NCBI GenBank assembly: GCA_017303455.1
Contig: JAFLBM010000007.1
Span: 124,001 to 188,000 of the forward strand
DNA length: 64,000 nt
Direction of reading: 5' to 3'
From: Chitinophagales bacterium
Lineage (GTDB): Bacteria; Bacteroidota; Bacteroidia; Chitinophagales; Chitinophagaceae
Shown: piece by piece, positions 27,108-34,453 of the stretch
Position numbering within the stretch: position 1 is the first letter of the stretch
Layout of the letters: every line of letters starts with the position of its first letter
Position numbers and translations under genes: made by a program
The notes under the pieces: model-generated
What the model was told of the DNA's origin: nothing
Database searches by the model: none
What the model saw: the letters and a program-made list of their open reading frames with translations, nothing else

Positions 27108-28490
27108 ATGAATGTATCATTCTTTAAAAAACACATCACTGATCAGCATCTTTTCTCAATAAAAGATACATTAGTGCTGGCCGTGAGTGGCGGTGTAGAT
27201 TCTGTTGTGTTATGTGAGTTATGCAAACAGGCCGGGTATGATTTTATTATTGCACATTGTAATTTCCAGTTAAGAGGGGCGGAGAGTGAAAGAGATGAAC
27301 AGTTTGTACAACAACTGGGCGAAAAATATGGCGTTGAGGTAAAACTGAAACGATTTGATACGGAGCAGTATGCTGCTGCAAATAAACTATCCATCCAGGA
27401 AGCAGCAAGGGCTTTACGGTATGCATGGTTTGAGGAATTAGTGAGGAGACGGAAGTCTGAAGTCGTTAGTCAGGAGTCAGAGCCGGGAACCAGGTCTTTG
27501 CTTTTAACTGCTCATCATGCGGATGATAATGCGGAAACACTGCTGATGAATTTTTTCCGCGGCACAGGTTTGCATGGATTGACCGGTATCCCCGCATCAG
27601 TAAACTATATCCGCAGACCCTTATTGCCCTTTTCCAAAGAGGAGTTACAGGCTTTTGCAAAAGAAGAGCAGTTGGATTATGTGGAAGATTCTTCCAATCA
27701 ATCATCGAAGTATACCCGTAACTTTTTCCGCAATGAAATAATTCCTGCTATCAGTAAAGTATATCCGCAGGTGAAAGCCAACCTGCAGGATAATATCGAA
27801 CGGTTTAAAGCGATTGAAAAATTGTACCAGTTATCCGTTGGCGCTATCAAAAAGAAGTTACTGAAAGAGAAAGGATCGGAAGTGCATATCCCGGTGAAGC
27901 AACTGATGGGTTATCATAACCGGGCACTGATCTACGAGATCATTAAAGACTATGGTTTCCAGGAAAAGCAGGTGGAAGAACTGGTAAAGCTGTCGGACAG
28001 TGATTCCGGCAGGTATATTGAATCACCGTTGTCGTCTTACCGGATCATCAAACACCGGCATTGGTTTATTATCAGCCCTGTTCAGTCCATTGCATCCACT
28101 GCTATTGTTATTGAAGAAAAAGATAAACAGGTGATTTTTGAGCAGGGAATCCTGCAAGTGGAAATAACCTCAGACCTCAAACCTGCCTGGCCGGCAGGCA
28201 GGCCTGAAACTTCAAACCTCATAGCAAGTATTGACTTTAATAAAGTAATCTTTCCTTTATTGCTGCGTAAATGGAAAACAGGCGATTATTTCTACCCGCT
28301 GGGGATGACCAAAAAGAAAAAATTATCCCGTTTCTTCATTGATCAGAAACTATCAAAGACCGAAAAAGAAAATGCCTGGGTGATAGAAAGTAACAAACGC
28401 ATTATCTGGGTGGTGGGTCATCGCATTGATGAACGGGTGAAAATCGTTTCTTCCACCAAAAAAACATTGAAACTTTCACTACACTTGTAA
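27108..28490 (+). CDS. tilS: tRNA(Ile)-lysidine synthase
   Basis: 460 residues. The PP-loop N-type ATPase motif AVSGGVDSVVL is at the N-terminus; AHCNFQLRGAESERDE, SIQEAARALRYAWF, LTAHHADDNAETLLMNFFRGTGLHGLTGI and RPLLPF follow. The C-terminal TilS domain ends with LSRFFIDQKLSKTEKENAWVIE and RIDERVKI. The enzyme adds lysine to C34 of tRNA-Ile(CAU) so that it reads AUA. Two stretches look like insertions of repetitive DNA kept in frame: about residues 115-129 (KSEVVSQESEPGTRS) and about 352-372 (TSDLKPAWPAGRPETSN). Both flank, but do not break, the conserved motifs. Confidence 0.93.
   Translation: MNVSFFKKHITDQHLFSIKDTLVLAVSGGVDSVVLCELCKQAGYDFIIAHCNFQLRGAESERDEQFVQQLGEKYGVEVKLKRFDTEQYAAANKLSIQEAARALRYAWFEELVRRRKSEVVSQESEPGTRSLLLTAHHADDNAETLLMNFFRGTGLHGLTGIPASVNYIRRPLLPFSKEELQAFAKEEQLDYVEDSSNQSSKYTRNFFRNEIIPAISKVYPQVKANLQDNIERFKAIEKLYQLSVGAIKKKLLKEKGSEVHIPVKQLMGYHNRALIYEIIKDYGFQEKQVEELVKLSDSDSGRYIESPLSSYRIIKHRHWFIISPVQSIASTAIVIEEKDKQVIFEQGILQVEITSDLKPAWPAGRPETSNLIASIDFNKVIFPLLLRKWKTGDYFYPLGMTKKKKLSRFFIDQKLSKTEKENAWVIESNKRIIWVVGHRIDERVKIVSSTKKTLKLSLHL
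27452..27493 (+). repeat. Degenerate 7-bp repeat inside tilS
   Basis: Heptamers GAAGTCT, GAAGTCG, TTAGTCA, GGAGTCA (27452-27479) share the pattern NNAGTCN and are followed by GAGCCGG and GAACCAG. They encode a Ser/Glu-rich loop not expected in TilS. Confidence 0.6.
28162..28222 (+). repeat. Palindrome flanked by heptamers inside tilS
   Basis: CCTGCCT (28182-28188) and AGGCAGG (28195-28201) form a hairpin around GGCCGG. It is flanked by heptamer-like AACCTCA/GACCTCA on the left and GAAACTT/CAAACCT on the right. The frame stays open, encoding the DLKPAWPAGRPETS stretch. Confidence 0.6.
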
Positions 28491-29135
28491 TTACTGCCCG
28501 GTTATTCTTTTGATAAAAGAATCGATGACCGGGTAATCGGTAAAGACAGTGGTGGCGATATAAGTAAATACCAAACCATAAATAGCACCGGTAATATGGG
28601 CACTGTGCCCAATATTGTCCTGTCCTTTCTTAGCCATTACTGTAGAAATGATAAGATATAGTACACCAAAAATGTAACCGGGGATGGTGATGCCCGGTAT
28701 AAATGCAAAGCCGATACCCGATGTGGGGTTGAATAAGATCGTGGCAAATATAACCGCCGACACAGCCCCGGAAGCCCCGAGTGAACGGTAATGATAGTGA
28801 TCTTTATGCCGGATATAATCAGGGAGTGAAGCAACGATCAGCCCGGTAAAGTATAACAGGATGTATACCAGTTTCCCGCTGCTGCCAAAAGTAAAAGGAC
28901 TGGAGAAATAATATTTTTCCAACGCCTCGCCAAAGGAATACAAAGCGATCATGTTGAAAATAAGATGAAACGCATCCGCATGAATGAAGCCATGGGTAAT
29001 GAAACGATATACTTGTCCCCGCTTTATAGATGGCGGGTAGAAAATAAGATCATCAATTATTTTTTGATTCGTCATTCCGCCAATAGATACTAAGGCAGTA
29101 ACGATTACAATGATCAGGGTGATTGACATTTCCAT
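28491..29135 (-). CDS. Rhomboid-family intramembrane serine protease
   Basis: 214 residues with about six membrane segments. The rhomboid features are THGFIHADAFHLIFNMIALYSFG in TM2, the nucleophile serine in LGASGAVSAVI (TM4) and the partner histidine in GHSAHITGAIYGLVF (TM6). The dyad is complete, so activity is expected. The enzyme cleaves membrane proteins within or near their helices; substrates unknown. It converges with tilS without spacing. Confidence 0.9.
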   Translation of the reverse strand: MEMSITLIIVIVTALVSIGGMTNQKIIDDLIFYPPSIKRGQVYRFITHGFIHADAFHLIFNMIALYSFGEALEKYYFSSPFTFGSSGKLVYILLYFTGLIVASLPDYIRHKDHYHYRSLGASGAVSAVIFATILFNPTSGIGFAFIPGITIPGYIFGVLYLIISTVMAKKGQDNIGHSAHITGAIYGLVFTYIATTVFTDYPVIDSFIKRITGQ

Positions 29136-29181
29136 TCTCTAAAAATAAACGGCTTCGGGGAAATGAAGAAATATAAATGAG

Positions 29182-30111
29182 TTACAATACGGCCAGGGAA
29201 TCAATCTTGTCCTGGTCAATTTGTTTGACCAATGCTTCCAATCCTTCAAATTTCACTTCTTCACGCAGGTATTTTTTTACATAGACCGTTAATGTCTGGT
29301 CATATATTTCGCTGGAGAAATCAAAGAGGTTTACTTCAATCACTCTTCTCCGGCCATCCACTGTTGGCCGGAAACCGATACTCATCATTCCTTTCAGTCG
29401 TTTACTATTACCGGGTAATGATGCATACACGGCATAAATACCATTACCGGGTGTGATCTTTTCTTCGTCCTGCACTTTCAGGTTGGCAGTTGGATAACCC
29501 AGCGTTCTTCCTATTTTATCGCCATGCACCACCACACCGGAGAAGAAGAATTCATATCCCAGTAACAGGTTGGCAGTTTCCGTATCATTATGCAGGATCG
29601 CTTCCCGGATATTGGTGGAGCTGATAGAAATATTATCAAGTATATGTTTGGGAATTTCTTTCAGGTGATAATTATATTCAATAGCTTTTTTCTCTAATAA
29701 TTTATAATCACCGAGCCGGTCACGGCCAAAGCGGTGATCATACCCAATGATGACCGTATGCGGATGAAACCTGCTGACCAGGAAATTTTTGATATAATCT
29801 TCTGCCGGCTGGTTGGCAAAGGCCTCGGTGAAGGGAACGATCACCACATGATCAATGCCATGCTGTTTCAGTAATTGCAGCCTTTCCTCCAGGGTGTTGA
29901 TGAGGCGGATACCCAGGATAGTGGAAGAAATAACTTTCCGGGGATGCGGGTGAAACGTGATGATCACGGTTTCGCCGCTAATAGCCGTTGCTTCTTCTTT
30001 CAATTTATCCAGGATCTGCCGGTGGCCCATGTGCACACCGTCAAAAGTGCCGATGGTAACCACGGCGTTCCGGAATACGGGCAGGTTGTCAATATCACGA
30101 TGTACTTTCAT
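29182..30111 (-). CDS. ribF: Bifunctional riboflavin kinase/FAD synthetase
   Basis: 309 residues. The N-terminal FMN adenylyltransferase domain has GTFDGVHMGHRQIL (HxGH nucleotide motif), the GYDHRFGRDRLGDYKLL block and ISSTNIREAI. The C-terminal riboflavin kinase domain has GDKIGRTLGYPTANL, PGNGIYAVYA and the RRVIEVNLFDFSSEIYDQTLTVYVKKYLREEVKFEG motif. It makes FMN and then FAD. It is divergent from purM. Confidence 0.95.
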   Translation of the reverse strand: MKVHRDIDNLPVFRNAVVTIGTFDGVHMGHRQILDKLKEEATAISGETVIITFHPHPRKVISSTILGIRLINTLEERLQLLKQHGIDHVVIVPFTEAFANQPAEDYIKNFLVSRFHPHTVIIGYDHRFGRDRLGDYKLLEKKAIEYNYHLKEIPKHILDNISISSTNIREAILHNDTETANLLLGYEFFFSGVVVHGDKIGRTLGYPTANLKVQDEEKITPGNGIYAVYASLPGNSKRLKGMMSIGFRPTVDGRRRVIEVNLFDFSSEIYDQTLTVYVKKYLREEVKFEGLEALVKQIDQDKIDSLAVL

Positions 30112-30175
30112 AAAAGACTGCGAAGATAATTATTAACGGTGAGTTGAGACAAGCCGGTCTTTAGCCCGGAATGGT

Positions 30176-30183
30176 TAGCTTTG
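30176..30183 (+). promoter_or_regulatory. -7 box of purM
   Basis: TAGCTTTG matches TAnnTTTG and lies 41 bases before the ATG at 30225. This argues against the longer in-frame start at 30171, which would lie upstream of the promoter element. The -33 region is weak. Confidence 0.45.
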
Positions 30184-30224
30184 CAGCGATTTCCCATTTA
30201 GCCATTCAAAATTTCCAGACACAG

Positions 30225-31394
30225 ATGTCGCTCTATTCCAAACGTGGTGTTTCTGCCCAGAAAGAAGAAGTACATGCAGCCACAAAGCACCTTGACCAGG
30301 GTCTTTATCCGAATGCATTTTGTAAAATATATGCCGATGTATTGTGCGGTGACAAGGATTGGGTGAATGTAATGCATGCTGATGGGGCGGGTACGAAAAG
30401 CATATTGGCTTATCTATACTGGAAAGAAACAGGTGATGTATCGGTGTGGAAAGGAATAGCACAGGATGCCATTGTGATGAACCTGGACGACCTGCTTTGC
30501 GTGGGTATCTATGACCAAATATTATTTTCTTCCACCATTGACCGGAATAAAAAACTGATACCTGCAGAGGTACTGGAAGCGGTGATCAATGGCACACAGG
30601 AATTCTTTGATACCATGAAAAGCTTTGGCGTCCATATCAATTTTATGGGAGGGGAGACGGCGGATGTGGGCGATGTGGTGAGAACCATTGCCGTGAATGG
30701 CACGATGACAGCCCGCTGGCCGAAATCAAAATTGGTAACGAACGAAAAGATACAACCGGGTGATGTGATCGTGGGGCTGGCCGGGTTTGGCCAGGCGAAT
30801 TATGAATCGGCTTACAACAGCGGGTTAGCGAGTAATGGTTTGACAAGTGCCCGGCATGATGTATTGCATAAATCATATGGGCAGCAATACCCTGAAACAT
30901 TTGAACCCACATTAGATGATTCAGTGGTCTATATTGGCCCGCATAAACTGACAGATTTCGTGGAAGACAACGGAGCAGAGCACCAGGTCGGGAGGTTGTT
31001 ACTTTCCCCGACAAGAACATTTGCCCCGGTGATGAAGCAATTACTGGAAAATCATTTTGATGCCATTCACGGATTGATCCATTGCAGTGGTGGCGGGCAG
31101 ACCAAGTGTATGAAATATGTACCCGCCAATGTCCGTATCATCAAAGACAATTTATTCGGGCCACCTGTTATCTTTGAACTGATCCAAAAAGCCAGCGGTG
31201 CCGATGACCGGGAAATGTACCAGGTCTTTAATATGGGTACCCGGCTGGAGATCTATACGAATGAAAAAGACGCTGACAAAATTATCAGCGTCTCTAAAAG
31301 TTTTGCTGTGGATGCCAGGGTGATCGGCAGGGTGGAAGAAAGTGTCAAAAGAGAGTTGGTCGTTAAAGTTGGTGTATCAGACTTAGTTTTTTAA
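30225..31394 (+). CDS. purM: Phosphoribosylformylglycinamidine cyclo-ligase (AIR synthase)
   Basis: 389 residues, the PurM/ThiL-fold enzyme of purine synthesis closing the imidazole ring with ATP. Visible are the N-terminal YSKRGVSAQKEEV, the ATP/substrate segment ADGAGTKS, MNLDDLLCVG, GGETADVGDVVRT, GDVIVGLAGFGQANYESAYNSGL, and the C-terminal HCSGGGQTKC and NMGTRLEIY. It is about 40 residues longer than the E. coli enzyme and diverged from it at the N-terminal glycine-rich loop, which matches the long Bacteroidota type. ftsE follows after 45 bases. Confidence 0.92.
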   Translation: MSLYSKRGVSAQKEEVHAATKHLDQGLYPNAFCKIYADVLCGDKDWVNVMHADGAGTKSILAYLYWKETGDVSVWKGIAQDAIVMNLDDLLCVGIYDQILFSSTIDRNKKLIPAEVLEAVINGTQEFFDTMKSFGVHINFMGGETADVGDVVRTIAVNGTMTARWPKSKLVTNEKIQPGDVIVGLAGFGQANYESAYNSGLASNGLTSARHDVLHKSYGQQYPETFEPTLDDSVVYIGPHKLTDFVEDNGAEHQVGRLLLSPTRTFAPVMKQLLENHFDAIHGLIHCSGGGQTKCMKYVPANVRIIKDNLFGPPVIFELIQKASGADDREMYQVFNMGTRLEIYTNEKDADKIISVSKSFAVDARVIGRVEESVKRELVVKVGVSDLVF

Positions 31395-31439
31395 CTATAT
31401 TCATTCACTTTACATTATTTTGCAGCAAAGCAATCCCGT

Positions 31440-32129
31440 ATGTCAGAGCCCATTATACAAATAAGTCATGCCAATATTTACCAGGGTGATAATCTCATTT
31501 TGCAGGACGTAAACCTGACCATTAATAAAGGTGAGTTTGTGTACCTGGTGGGTAAAACGGGAACTGGTAAATCAAGTTTGCTGAAGACCCTGTATGGTGA
31601 ACTGACGTTGAAAGAGGGAGAAGCAGAAGTGGCAGGGTTTAATTTGCGTAACCTTGACTGGAGAAAAGTGCCTTACCTGCGCCGCACCCTGGGAGTGGTT
31701 TTCCAGGATTTTCAATTACTGACTGACCGTAACGTCAATAATAATCTCAAGTTCGTATTAAGAGCCACCGGGTGGACCGATGAAAAACTGATGGATGAAA
31801 AGATCCAGGATGTGCTGGATAAAGTGGGGTTGAAAGCAAAAGGATTTAAAATGCCTTTTGAACTGAGTGGTGGCGAGCAGCAGCGTATTGATATTGCCCG
31901 TGCCTTACTGAATTCTCCGAAACTGATACTGGCTGATGAACCTACCGGTAATCTTGATCCTGAAACCTCGGATGAGATCATGAATTTGTTATTCAGCATC
32001 AGCCGTGATTATAATACCACGATCGTGATGGCATCACATGATTATATCGTGGTGCAAAAATTCCCGGCAAGAATGATCCGTACTGAAAGGGGCCGGGTGA
32101 TTGACAATGCTAGTATAACCATTGAATAA
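31440..32129 (+). CDS. ftsE: Cell-division ABC ATPase FtsE
   Basis: 229 residues, a single ABC ATPase with Walker A GKTGTGKSS, Q-loop VFQDFQLL, signature ELSGGEQQRIDIARAL, Walker B LILADEPTGNLD and H-loop ASHD. The opening ISHANIYQGDNLILQDVNLTINKGEFVYLVGKTGTGKSSLLKTLYG is FtsE-like rather than exporter-like. It would pair with FtsX at the division site to control peptidoglycan hydrolases; no ftsX is in the window. Its 3' end overlaps the convergent glycosyltransferase gene by 20 bases. Confidence 0.87.
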   Translation: MSEPIIQISHANIYQGDNLILQDVNLTINKGEFVYLVGKTGTGKSSLLKTLYGELTLKEGEAEVAGFNLRNLDWRKVPYLRRTLGVVFQDFQLLTDRNVNNNLKFVLRATGWTDEKLMDEKIQDVLDKVGLKAKGFKMPFELSGGEQQRIDIARALLNSPKLILADEPTGNLDPETSDEIMNLLFSISRDYNTTIVMASHDYIVVQKFPARMIRTERGRVIDNASITIE

Positions 32130-33240
32130 GCTGGCGGGAATTCTTCTCGTTGTCGTATGTATCTCCCAGTAATTTTTTACGGATCGTTATTTCTTCGCTG
32201 GTAAAAGGCTGGTGGCAGAGTTGTGTGATAATGGAGGCAAATGCATTGGCGGTTGTCCCGGTATGACAGGCTGCTTCGAGCCCGGTTCCTTTTACCATTG
32301 GTTCATTGACCACGCAGTGTCTTCCTTCAAAAAGTACATGTAATAATTTCAATCGGATGCCAGTAATATTTTTATTGAAACAGGGTAATACATTGATATG
32401 AGCTTTCCGGATCAGGTCATTCAGCTCCCCATCAGAAGGGTTGGCCACTAAACAGGTATGCTGGTAAAAATGAGCCATCTTCTCCAGCCGTTTGGAAGGC
32501 TTTTTGCCGGCAATCACAAAAGGTTTCCTGACTTTGGAGAAAACATTTTTTATCAGCCAGATAGCCGCTTCTTCGTTTTCGGGAACCGAAAGGTTGCCAT
32601 GGTATAAGCAAAGACTGCCGATACCTTCTTCCCCGTTTACTTTTTGCCAGGCAGGAAAAGTAGAAAGGAATTTCACCTGGTGCAGGTGATAATCTTCTTC
32701 CAGTGTATGTATATCTTCCCTGGAAACACAGGCATAAGTGCAGGCATCCGGCAATTGACGATTGTATTTCCTGATCAGTTTGCTTTCATGCAGGAAATAT
32801 AATTTCTTCAGTAATGATGATTCAGACCTGGCCAGCTCTTTATAGTAGGTACTCTCTTCGTTGTGCATCCTTACCACCACTTTACGGGCTGACAGATCAA
32901 GTTGGGGAAGAATACCGGTACAATGCAATCCTTCTAACAAAACAGGGTGATTATCTTTTTGAAGATTTTGTACCAGTTCTTCATTGATGCGGGAAGAAAC
33001 GATATAGGGCAGTTTGGCAGAGAATCCCCTGTGTCCTTTTTTTCTTTCGTACACATGGATGCTTTCACAAAACTGGTTCAGTTCATTGGGCATTCCCCGT
33101 TCATTATAACTAAAGTAGTGAAGGTGGATAGTAATGCCGAGCTTTTTCAGCATCATGATGCGGTTCATCATGTCGATGGCACCACCGTAGTCGGCCGGCC
33201 AGGGAACATCAAGGCAAACGATATGTAGGTGCCGGGTCAA
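32110..33240 (-). CDS. Glycosyltransferase, GT-B fold (GT4-like)
   Basis: 376 residues without a signal peptide. The N-terminal half has the GT-B opening LHIVCLDVPWPADYGGAIDMMNRIMMLKKLG, the C-terminal half contains LYHGNLSVPENEEAAIWLI and the donor-site region ADINVLPC-like HINVLPCFNKNITGIRLKLLHVLFEGRHCVVNEPM, all typical of GT4-type sugar transferases. The start overlaps the stop of the upstream glycosyltransferase (4 bases), so both are coupled and probably act on the same glycan. Donor and acceptor unknown. Confidence 0.83.
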   Translation of the reverse strand: MTRHLHIVCLDVPWPADYGGAIDMMNRIMMLKKLGITIHLHYFSYNERGMPNELNQFCESIHVYERKKGHRGFSAKLPYIVSSRINEELVQNLQKDNHPVLLEGLHCTGILPQLDLSARKVVVRMHNEESTYYKELARSESSLLKKLYFLHESKLIRKYNRQLPDACTYACVSREDIHTLEEDYHLHQVKFLSTFPAWQKVNGEEGIGSLCLYHGNLSVPENEEAAIWLIKNVFSKVRKPFVIAGKKPSKRLEKMAHFYQHTCLVANPSDGELNDLIRKAHINVLPCFNKNITGIRLKLLHVLFEGRHCVVNEPMVKGTGLEAACHTGTTANAFASIITQLCHQPFTSEEITIRKKLLGDTYDNEKNSRQLIQWLY

Positions 33241-34328
33241 GAATTAAAAACAGATTGATAAAAGGCGATTAATTTTTTTTCTTCGTTTTGCCAGTTCCAT
33301 TCCAGGCGGGCCCTGAGGCAATTTTGCCGCAGTCTTTTGTACATAACAGTATCTTCCAGCAAATTGTTTATAGCTTCAGCAATTCTTTTCGGGGCCAGGT
33401 CTTCCATCAATACCGCTACTTCATATTGTTTGTTCAGTTGCCGGTATTCGGGATAGTTCATAGACAATTGCGGCAACCCGGCATGTACATAGTCAAAGAA
33501 TTTATTGGGCAATGCTAAATATTGATTCATACCCTGGTTCTCGGCCACCGCCATGCCGATATAGGCCTGTTGCGAAATACCCCAGAGTTCATCTGGTAAC
33601 AGCATGCCTTTCAGTTCTACTTTATCTTCCACCTGGTGGATCTTAATCAACTCTTTCAGTTGCGGCATAAAATTACCGTCACCGCAAATAACCAGTTTAC
33701 TGTTCACCAGCTTCATAGCAGGTATAAGGTATTCAAAAGCCCTTGCCTCGTTAACAGCTCCCTGGTACAATAAAAACTTTTCAGCAGATTGCGGCGTATC
33801 CATCTCCCGCAGCCGGGTTATATTGCGGATGGTTTTATAATGAACGCCGTAGCGTTTGTTGAATTCTTCTGCTATACTTTCACTCACCGTGTAACCGCGG
33901 CTGTATTGCGGGACTGCTTTTTTTTCAATGGCAGTCCATAATTTTTTGATAGCAGGTCTTGTAACCACTTCTTTCAATTCAGTAAACAATTCATGGGCAT
34001 CATAAATGCGGGGGATCTTTTTCCATTTGGAGATGCGCAGGCAGGGGAGTATGGTATCAAGATCGATGGCGCAGATGGCATCCATTTTTTGAAACAGCAA
34101 ATAGAACAGGAGGCGAAGATTATACTCGGCATAAAACCATTTCCCTTTTTTAAAGAAACAAGGCAATCTTTTCTGCCGGTATTTTTCTTCTTTCAGGGGG
34201 AGGGAAGCAGGTAGTTTTCTCCCTACCAATGTAATGGCATAACCATGTTCTGCAAGGGAAGTGCAGATGCGGTTCATGCGCTGATCGTAGCTCAGGTCAT
34301 TGGTTACTGTAAAAAAAAGCCGTTTCAT
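33237..34328 (-). CDS. Glycosyltransferase, GT-B fold (GT4-like)
   Basis: 363 residues. MKRLFFTVTNDLSYDQRMNRICTSLAEHGYAITLVGRK is the common opening of Bacteroidota GT4 proteins that sense the acceptor with the N-terminal domain. Later segments are IYDAHELFTELKEVV, YQGAVNEARAFEYLIPAMKLV, KLVICGDGNFMPQLKELI and the LALPNKFFDYVHAGLPQLSMNYPEYRQL donor-site region. The ATG at 34328 is preferred; the frame continues to 34424 but the added residues are not typical. It overlaps the next gene by 4 bases. Confidence 0.84.
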   Translation of the reverse strand: MKRLFFTVTNDLSYDQRMNRICTSLAEHGYAITLVGRKLPASLPLKEEKYRQKRLPCFFKKGKWFYAEYNLRLLFYLLFQKMDAICAIDLDTILPCLRISKWKKIPRIYDAHELFTELKEVVTRPAIKKLWTAIEKKAVPQYSRGYTVSESIAEEFNKRYGVHYKTIRNITRLREMDTPQSAEKFLLYQGAVNEARAFEYLIPAMKLVNSKLVICGDGNFMPQLKELIKIHQVEDKVELKGMLLPDELWGISQQAYIGMAVAENQGMNQYLALPNKFFDYVHAGLPQLSMNYPEYRQLNKQYEVAVLMEDLAPKRIAEAINNLLEDTVMYKRLRQNCLRARLEWNWQNEEKKLIAFYQSVFNS

Positions 34329-34402
34329 AATTTGTCGTCCGGCAAAGAAACGGAATTGTAAGTTCTTTTCTGAGATATACACCCTGCTGTTTCCGGGAAA
34401 CA

Positions 34403-34438
34403 AAAAGCCGCTTTGCAGTTGCAAAACGGCTTTTAAAA
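34403..34438 (-). terminator. Terminator of the TonB-receptor-like gene
   Basis: AAAAGCCG (34403-34410) pairs with CGGCTTTT (34427-34434); the inner TTTGCA/TGCAAA extends the stem. The minus strand ends in T after this, just past the stop at 34454. Confidence 0.85.
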
Positions 34439-34453
34439 TGTATTTATTGAAAA

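Noticed and set aside
30171..30224. Longer N-terminus of purM
   Set aside because: It would begin upstream of the -7 box at 30176-30183, and ATG 30225 starts the conserved domain.
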